Shown here one piece after another: positions 6,668 through 10,597 of a stretch of DNA of 10,597 nt. The position numbers and the translations under genes were made by a program. Below the pieces are notes generated by a model, which worked only from the letters and a program-made list of their open reading frames with translations, was not told the DNA's origin and ran no database searches. The DNA is taken from assembly GCA_030037105.1 (NCBI GenBank), contig JASHRY010000254.1:1-10597 (forward strand). Direction: 5' to 3'. Numbering within the stretch: the first letter of the stretch is position 1; every line of letters begins with the position of its first letter. The DNA comes from Xanthobacteraceae bacterium. Lineage in GTDB: Bacteria > Pseudomonadota > Alphaproteobacteria > Rhizobiales > Xanthobacteraceae.

Positions 6668-6808
6668 GGCCGGTCGAATATACGGGATGACAGCCGAGCT
6701 GCAAACAAGCACATGCGCGGTATCTGTGTCGCTTTCGTGGCCGCCGGCGCGGCACCTGCGCCCAAATATTTGCTGCAAAAAGGCAAAATGCGGTCCGGCC
6801 GGTCGAAT
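6668..6808 (-). repeat. 12-bp direct repeat pair upstream of the AsmA gene
   Basis: GGCCGGTCGAAT occurs at 6668-6679 and 6797-6808, same orientation, 129 bases apart, in the 284-base gap (6644-6927) between the [2Fe-2S] gene and the AsmA gene. The inner copy lies 24 bases upstream of the proposed TTG. They could be sites for one regulator or chance in GC-rich sequence. I see no gene and no convincing terminator in this gap. Confidence 0.35.
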
Positions 6809-6927
6809 CCGCGTCGCGGCGGAAGCCGCATGGCCGCAACGGGCCGTCCCTCGCCGCGGCGGCTTCTCAACGGGCGGAAGGCGCGCCGCCTCGCGATCCT
6901 CTTGATAACGGCTCCCGAAGGGACGCC

Positions 6928-7422
6928 TTAGCGGCGCGCACTTCGCGCGATCTCGCCCGGATCGCCGCTCCACTGCGCATTGGCGGCGGCATGGATCGCG
7001 GCGCGGATGCGCTGATAGGTGCCGCAGCGGCAGATATTGGTGATCGCCGCGTCGATATCGGCATCCGTCGGGTTCGGCTTCTGTTGCAGCAGAGCCACCG
7101 CCGCCATCATCATTCCGCTTTGACAATAGCCGCATTGGGGCACGTCGAGATCGAGCCAGGCTTTCTGCACCGGATGCAACGTGCCGTTCTGCGCCAGCGC
7201 CTCGACGGTCGTAACCTGCCGAGCGCCGAGGCTGCCGACCGGGACCTGGCAGGAGCGCGTGGCGACGCCGTCGATGAGCACGGTGCAGGCGCCGCATTGG
7301 GCGATGCCGCAGCCGTATTTCGTGCCGGTGAGCCCGATCGTGTCGCGCAGCACCCAGAGCAAGGGGGTGTCCGGCTCGACGTCGACGTCGTAGGATTTTT
7401 CGTTGACGGAAAGTAGCGTCAT
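6928..7422 (-). CDS. (2Fe-2S)-binding small subunit of a xanthine-oxidase-family dehydrogenase (IorA-like)
   Basis: Small subunits of this kind carry two [2Fe-2S] clusters and pass electrons from the molybdenum cofactor of a large subunit (as in isoquinoline 1-oxidoreductase IorAB, nicotinate or aldehyde dehydrogenases) to cytochromes or other acceptors. The protein has 164 residues, near the usual 150-160. The plant-ferredoxin-type domain holds C38, C43, C46 ([12 protein letters not shown]) and C58; the helical domain holds C97, C100 ([10 protein letters not shown]) and C131, C133 ([11 protein letters not shown]). All eight ligands are present. ATG is at 7420-7422 with a GGAAAAGCGAGA purine stretch just upstream. 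No large-subunit gene adjoins it: upstream is pqqE, 95 bases away across a palindromic repeat; downstream is the AsmA gene. No twin-arginine signal is visible. The substrate cannot be told from this subunit alone. Confidence 0.9.
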   Translation of the reverse strand: MTLLSVNEKSYDVDVEPDTPLLWVLRDTIGLTGTKYGCGIAQCGACTVLIDGVATRSCQVPVGSLGARQVTTVEALAQNGTLHPVQKAWLDLDVPQCGYCQSGMMMAAVALLQQKPNPTDADIDAAITNICRCGTYQRIRAAIHAAANAQWSGDPGEIARSARR

Positions 7423-7464
7423 TCTCGCTTTTCCGTATCGCGCCGCCGCCGATGGCCGATGTTA

Positions 7465-7510
7465 GAGCATCATCCGGAAAAGTGGAAACCGGTTTTCGGC
7501 AAAACTCATG
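7465..7510. repeat. Hyphomicrobiales intergenic palindrome, single copy
   Basis: This stretch opens GAGCATCATCCGGAAAAGTG, continues with AAACCGGTTTTCGGC and ends ACTCATGC; the outer and inner halves form an imperfect inverted repeat with core AAACCGGTTT. It belongs to the same family as the copies at 1385-1430 and 1480-1522 and lies between pqqE and the [2Fe-2S] gene. It could weaken read-through from the pqq genes or stabilise their mRNA end. Confidence 0.65.
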
Positions 7511-7517
7511 CGGGACG

Positions 7518-8600
7518 TCACATCCGCCGATAGACGTAGGGCGCGTCTTCCTGCACGGCCGCGAGCGCGGCGACATCCTCGTGGCGCGGCGAGAGGTGGC
7601 AGACCGGATCGGTCGCGCGGGCGTCGCCGGTCAGCGCAAAGGCCTGGCAGCGGCAGCCGCCGAAGTCGATCTCGCGCCGTGGGCAAGTTCGGCACGGCTC
7701 CTGCATCCAGGCGGTGCCGCGGAAGGCGTTGAACGCCGGCGAATTCGCCCAGATGTCGGCGAGCGAGTGCTCGCGCACCGACCAGAATTCGAGGCCGGTG
7801 ATCGATTCGGCGGCGTGGCAGGGCAGCACTTTACCCGCGGGCGTCACATTGAGCGAGCGCCGCCCCCAGCCGCCGACGCAGGGCTTCGGCAGCCGGGCAT
7901 AATAGTCGGGAACGACGGCGTCGATGACGATCCGGCCGTGATGCCGCGCCCGCAATTCCTCGACCAGGGCGGCCGCGCGCGCGACCTGCGCGGCGCTCGG
8001 CATCAAAGCGGCGCGGTTCTTCACCGCCCAGCCGTAATACTGCACGTGCGCGATCTCGATGCGGCCGGCGCCGAGCGCAAGCGCGAGCGCCACCATCTCC
8101 TCGATGCGGTCGATATTAGCGCGGTGCATCACGGCATTGACGGTCAGCGGAATCTTCAGGCCCACGACTTCGGCGGCCAGCGCCCGCTTGCGGACGAAGG
8201 CGCCCTCATAGCCGGCGATGTGGTCGGCGGAAGCGCGCTCGCTGTCCTGGATCGAGATTTGCACATGGTCGAGGCCGGCTTCGGCGAGTCGCCGCAAGTT
8301 GGCGGCCGTGACGCCGACCGCGGACGTGATGAGATTGGTGTAAAGGCCGGCGTCATGGGCCGCCGCCATGATCGCGACGAGGTCGCGCCGCGCGGCGGGC
8401 TCGCCGCCGGAAAGATGCACTTGCAGGACGCCGAGCGCGGCGGCCTCGGCGAATACCCGCGCCCAGGTCTGGGTGTCGAGCTCGCTGGCGCGCGGATCGA
8501 GCGCGATCGGGTTGGAGCAATAAGGGCAGCCCAGCGGACAGCGGTGCGTCAGCTCGGCCAAAAGGCCGAGCGGCTTGGAAAGTGCCGCGGTCGTTGACAC
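7518..8600 (-). CDS. pqqE: PQQ synthase, radical SAM protein PqqE
   Basis: PqqE is the cytoplasmic radical SAM enzyme that makes the first carbon-carbon bond between Glu and Tyr side chains of the PqqA peptide while PqqD presents the peptide. The protein has 360 residues. The SAM-binding cluster motif is [11 protein letters not shown] (C21, C25, C28), followed by the GGEP motif at 65-68 (LSGGEP). The C-terminal SPASM domain holds C241, C261, C303, C306, C316, C318 and C334, plus D312. With a constant shift of 7 these correspond to the auxiliary-cluster ligands as I remember them for Methylorubrum extorquens PqqE, including the unusual aspartate. Start is GTG at 8598-8600 with GAGGG 7 bases upstream; stop is TGA at 7518-7520. 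It lies 155 bases after pqqD, a gap filled by inverted palindromes. Confidence 0.96.
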   Translation of the reverse strand: MSTTAALSKPLGLLAELTHRCPLGCPYCSNPIALDPRASELDTQTWARVFAEAAALGVLQVHLSGGEPAARRDLVAIMAAAHDAGLYTNLITSAVGVTAANLRRLAEAGLDHVQISIQDSERASADHIAGYEGAFVRKRALAAEVVGLKIPLTVNAVMHRANIDRIEEMVALALALGAGRIEIAHVQYYGWAVKNRAALMPSAAQVARAAALVEELRARHHGRIVIDAVVPDYYARLPKPCVGGWGRRSLNVTPAGKVLPCHAAESITGLEFWSVREHSLADIWANSPAFNAFRGTAWMQEPCRTCPRREIDFGGCRCQAFALTGDARATDPVCHLSPRHEDVAALAAVQEDAPYVYRRM

Positions 8601-8607
8601 GGTGACG

Positions 8608-8612
8608 CCCTC
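8608..8612 (-). promoter_or_regulatory. Ribosome binding site of pqqE
   Basis: GAGGG on the minus strand lies 7 bases upstream of the GTG at 8600 and supports this non-ATG start. It lies just outside the adjoining palindrome copy. Confidence 0.6.
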
Positions 8613-8625
8613 GACAAATGAGGCC

Positions 8626-8748
8626 CGTCAGTCCGGGGCGCGCCGCCAGGCGCGAGCCCGGAATCCATAACCACGATCGATGCAAGTTCTGCTCGGCTCG
8701 GGGTTATGGATTCCAGACAGCCGCTGCGCGGCTTCCGGAATAACGGCG
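8626..8748. repeat. Head-to-head pair of REP-like palindromes between pqqD and pqqE
   Basis: Two copies of a roughly 47-base element face each other. Both start GGTTATGGATTCC: copy 1 on the minus strand from 8672 down to about 8626, copy 2 on the plus strand from 8702 to about 8748. The shared 13-bp blocks (8660-8672 and 8702-8714) are perfect inverted repeats around a 29-base spacer. After the block each copy has a GC-rich hairpin and then a CCGGA(A/C)T(A/G)ACGG-like end; in copy 2 the stem AGCCGC/GCGGCT (8719-8724, 8728-8733) has a TGC loop and is flanked by TTCCAGA/TCCGGAA. I know similar elements as dispersed repeats of Bradyrhizobium and relatives. Nearly the whole pqqD-pqqE gap is taken by the pair. 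Confidence 0.75.
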
Positions 8749-8755
8749 AATCCTA

Positions 8756-9046
8756 TCACAATTCCAAGAGCCTCTTGTCGGCGAGGCCGCGCAGCAGCGC
8801 CGTCACATCGGCAAGGATGCGTTCGCGCGGCGCCGAATAGCTCTCTGCCAAGTCGTCGACGATGGCGGCGAATGTCGCCTCGCCGGTGCAACGTTTGACG
8901 ACCTCGGCGGCGATGGCGTCGGCCTTGAACACGCGCTCGGGCGCCAGCAGCAGCCATCCGCCCTGCGCCTCATTATGCACGAGCCGCACGCCGCGCGGCA
9001 GGCGCGGACGCGCGTTCGCGGCAATCGCTGCAGCGGTTCCGTTCAC
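8756..9046 (-). CDS. pqqD: PQQ biosynthesis peptide chaperone PqqD
   Basis: PqqD is a small winged-helix-like (RRE-type) protein that binds the PqqA precursor peptide and delivers it to PqqE. The protein has 96 residues, the usual size. Family features: PRGVRLVHNEAQGGWLLLAP and ERVFKADAIAAEVVKRCTG in the N-terminal half, then a helical end with IVDDLAE and LLRGLADKRLL. It is a separate gene; in some methylotrophs it is fused to pqqC. Start is GTG at 9044-9046, preceded by AGGAC (9053-9057) that overlaps the TAG stop of pqqC, so translation is probably coupled. Stop TGA at 8756-8758. The first 15 residues are low in complexity and vary in the family. Confidence 0.93.
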   Translation of the reverse strand: MNGTAAAIAANARPRLPRGVRLVHNEAQGGWLLLAPERVFKADAIAAEVVKRCTGEATFAAIVDDLAESYSAPRERILADVTALLRGLADKRLLEL

Positions 9047-9055
9047 GGCCGCGTC

Positions 9056-9784
9056 CTAATCCCCGGGCGCAAACGCGCCGGGCGGAAGGTGCTTCGGCGC
9101 GACGTAGGCGTGATAGAGCGCGTCGAGCATCGCCCACAGCACATCGCATTTGAACTCGAGCGCGGCAAGCACGCCCTGCTGCGTCTGCGGTGTGCGCGCG
9201 TTGTGCTTGACGTAGTCGAGGGCGAAGCGCGCATCGCGCTCGGCCTGCGGCGGGCGTTGCGAGAAATAGGCGAGCGTCTCCGCGGTGACGAAATCGTAGC
9301 TCTTCAGCATGCCCTCGATGCGCTCGCTGATGATCTGCGGCGAGAACAGTTCGGTGAGCGAGGAGGCGATCGCCTCGACGAGCGGCTTCTCGCGCACGAA
9401 ATGCACGTAGGCGTCGACGGCAAAGCGCGTCGCCGGCAACAATCCGCGCAGCGAGACAACATAGTCGCGGTCGAGGCCGAGCCCGTCGGTGAGCTTCAGC
9501 CAGCGCGCGATGCCGCCTTCGCCGGCGCGCGCGCCGTCGTGATCGACGAGTCGGCCGCGCCATTCGCGGCGCATCGCCGAATCCTCGCAGCGGGCGATCA
9601 GGCTCGCGTCCTTGATCGGGATCATCGCCTGATAATAGTAGCGGTTGAGCGCCCACGCCTGCACCTGGCCCTTGGTGCAGCCGCCGCCATGCAGCAGCCT
9701 GTGGAACGGATGCAGCCGGTGATAGCGTCGGGCGCCGATGTCGCGCAGGCGGGCTTCGAGCTCGTCCGCGCTCAACGGCTTCAC
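9056..9784 (-). CDS. pqqC: Pyrroloquinoline-quinone synthase PqqC
   Basis: PqqC is the cofactor-free oxidase that performs the last step, ring closure and eight-electron oxidation of AHQQ to PQQ with oxygen. The protein has 242 residues (family about 250) in an all-helical haem-oxygenase-like fold. Seen are YHRLHPFHRLLHGG, WALNRYYYQAMIPIKDA, RREWRGRLVDHDG, SSLTELFSPQI and ARTPQTQQGVLAALEFKCD. Relative to Klebsiella PqqC with a constant shift of 2, R48, Q52, K58, R78, H82, Y173 and R177 occupy known active-site positions; the H154 position is Ile152 here. The start is GTG at 9782-9784, which overlaps the pqqB stop in a GTGA junction, with GGAG 8 bases upstream. The longer upstream reading frame is out-of-frame pqqB. 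pqqD starts 9 bases downstream. Confidence 0.95.
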   Translation of the reverse strand: MKPLSADELEARLRDIGARRYHRLHPFHRLLHGGGCTKGQVQAWALNRYYYQAMIPIKDASLIARCEDSAMRREWRGRLVDHDGARAGEGGIARWLKLTDGLGLDRDYVVSLRGLLPATRFAVDAYVHFVREKPLVEAIASSLTELFSPQIISERIEGMLKSYDFVTAETLAYFSQRPPQAERDARFALDYVKHNARTPQTQQGVLAALEFKCDVLWAMLDALYHAYVAPKHLPPGAFAPGD

Positions 9785-10597
9785 AGCGCGATCTCCATGC
9801 CGTCCTCCGCGATCTCGAAGCCCAATGCCTCGACCTTGCGCCGCTCGGCCGAGCCGTCGATCAGAACCGGATTGGTGTTGTTGATATGGGTCAAAATGCG
9901 CCGGCCAGGAAGGCCGGCGAGCGCGGCGAGCGTTCCACTCTCGCCGGCGAGCGGCATATGGCCCATGCGCCGGCCGGTTTTGCCGCCGGTGCCGGTCGAG
10001 ATCATTTCGTCGTCGGTGAAAAGGGTGCCGTCGAACAACACCACGTCGGCGCGGGCGAGGCGCTCGCGCAAGGCCGCGGTGAGGCCGGCCGCGCTCGGCA
10101 CATAGGCGAGCCGTCGTCCGCCGCACACAATCTCGACGCCCACATTGACTCCGCTCTCGGCAAATCCGCTTTGGGCTGCGAGCGCCGGGTCGCCGTCTTC
10201 GAGATAGAGCGCGATCTTGCCCGGAACGGCGAACAGTTCCGCGTCAAGACCGCCCGGCAGGGAGAACGGCCGGTCGCGCGCGACGGTGCTGCGCGTCACC
10301 ACATCGGCGGCGAGCACGCGGAATATCGGATTGGTCTCAAGCACCGCGAGCGTCTCGGCGGTGGCAAACACGGTAAGACCCTGGCGCTCGCGCAGCGTGA
10401 GCAGCCCCGCGACCTGGTCGACCTCGGCGCCGGTCAGAACGACGGCTGTGATCGGGCTGCCGCGGGGCTCGGCGCGCGGCTGCAGTGCCGGTGTCGCCTG
10501 CACTTGGGCGCGAAGGTCAGGCGAAGCATTGAGCAAAATCCAGCGGACACCGTCGGCCGAGACGGCAAGGCTTGCCTGTGTGCGCGGTTTGACCCTC
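9781..10597 (-). CDS. pqqB: PQQ biosynthesis protein PqqB, N-terminus cut by window end
   Basis: PqqB is a metallo-beta-lactamase-fold protein shown in Methylorubrum to hydroxylate the Glu-Tyr intermediate; it was earlier regarded as a PQQ carrier. About 271 residues are visible, opening RVKPRTQASLAVSADG at the window edge; by comparison with Klebsiella PqqB some 35 N-terminal residues, including the Cys-rich zinc site, lie outside. Diagnostic stretches are ILLNASPDLRAQ, VVLTGAEVDQVAGLLTLRE, DVVLFDGTLFTDDEM, GTGGKTGRRMGHMP and RILTHINNTNP, ending EDGMEIAL. The metal-site stretch that is usually I-D-H reads V-D-Q here. The in-frame TTG at 10536 is not the start because family sequence continues to its right. 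Stop TGA at 9781-9783 overlaps the pqqC GTG. pqqA, if present, would lie beyond the right edge. Confidence 0.95.
   Translation of the reverse strand, partial: RVKPRTQASLAVSADGVRWILLNASPDLRAQVQATPALQPRAEPRGSPITAVVLTGAEVDQVAGLLTLRERQGLTVFATAETLAVLETNPIFRVLAADVVTRSTVARDRPFSLPGGLDAELFAVPGKIALYLEDGDPALAAQSGFAESGVNVGVEIVCGGRRLAYVPSAAGLTAALRERLARADVVLFDGTLFTDDEMISTGTGGKTGRRMGHMPLAGESGTLAALAGLPGRRILTHINNTNPVLIDGSAERRKVEALGFEIAEDGMEIAL

Noticed and set aside
6913..6923. Small hairpin TCCC-GAA-GGGA after the [2Fe-2S] stop
   Set aside because: A 4-bp stem with no U-run is too weak to call a terminator.
5789..6931. 380-residue plus-strand reading frame
   Set aside because: Antisense to the AsmA gene, Arg-rich, no recognisable motif.
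4721..7576. Single 951-residue minus-strand reading frame
   Set aside because: Only the part up to about 6643 is AsmA-like. The remaining upstream part overlaps the well-supported [2Fe-2S] gene in another frame and is Arg-rich, out-of-frame sequence.
7452..8597. 381-residue plus-strand reading frame
   Set aside because: Antisense to pqqE, whose motifs are complete; mirror ORF.
8975..10105. 376-residue plus-strand reading frame
   Set aside because: Antisense to pqqD, pqqC and pqqB; mirror ORF.
9785..10126. N-terminal extension of the pqqC frame
   Set aside because: The extension is out-of-frame pqqB; the GTG at 9784 with GGAG upstream and the GTGA overlap define the real start.

Overview
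The window is GC-rich DNA with the codon use and intergenic repeats of an alphaproteobacterium, most likely Hyphomicrobiales (Bradyrhizobiaceae/Xanthobacteraceae-like). This rests on recognising protein families by eye and on a palindromic repeat family (GAGCATGATCCGGAAAAG type) that I know from that group. No rRNA, tRNA, CRISPR array or intact insertion sequence is visible.

Layout, left to right. Plus strand: the C-terminal 220 residues of glycerol-3-phosphate dehydrogenase (glpD, 2-664); a 430-base non-coding stretch with a structured, AT-richer leader; a 74-aa conserved hypothetical gene (1095-1319); a repeat-filled gap bounded by a 10-bp inverted repeat (1384-1523); then a three-gene ABC importer operon of the putrescine/spermidine type (potG-potH-potI-like, 1581-4456) with no substrate-binding protein in view. 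At 4514-4684 lies the wreck of a toxin-antitoxin module: the first codons of a Phd/YefM antitoxin joined to the last codons of a VapC toxin, with an 11-bp imperfect palindrome just upstream.

Minus strand, read right to left: a PQQ biosynthesis cluster pqqB (cut by the window edge)-pqqC-pqqD-pqqE, then a two-[2Fe-2S] small subunit of a xanthine-oxidase-family dehydrogenase (IorA-like) with no large subunit beside it, then an AsmA-family envelope protein. pqqB and pqqC overlap by 4 bases and pqqC-pqqD are 9 bases apart. pqqD and pqqE are separated by 155 bases occupied by a head-to-head pair of REP-like palindromes.

Functionally, the right half makes the redox cofactor PQQ: PqqE cross-links Glu and Tyr of the PqqA peptide held by PqqD, PqqB acts after proteolysis, and PqqC performs the final oxidation. 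PQQ serves periplasmic alcohol and sugar dehydrogenases, and the neighbouring [2Fe-2S] subunit would fit an aldehyde- or heterocycle-oxidising enzyme in the same type of metabolism (inference). The left half deals with glycerol-3-phosphate oxidation and probable polyamine uptake. I see no complete new defence or mobile system. The most unusual items are the collapsed toxin-antitoxin locus, the repeat architectures in three gaps, and apparent ligand substitutions in PqqB and PqqC.
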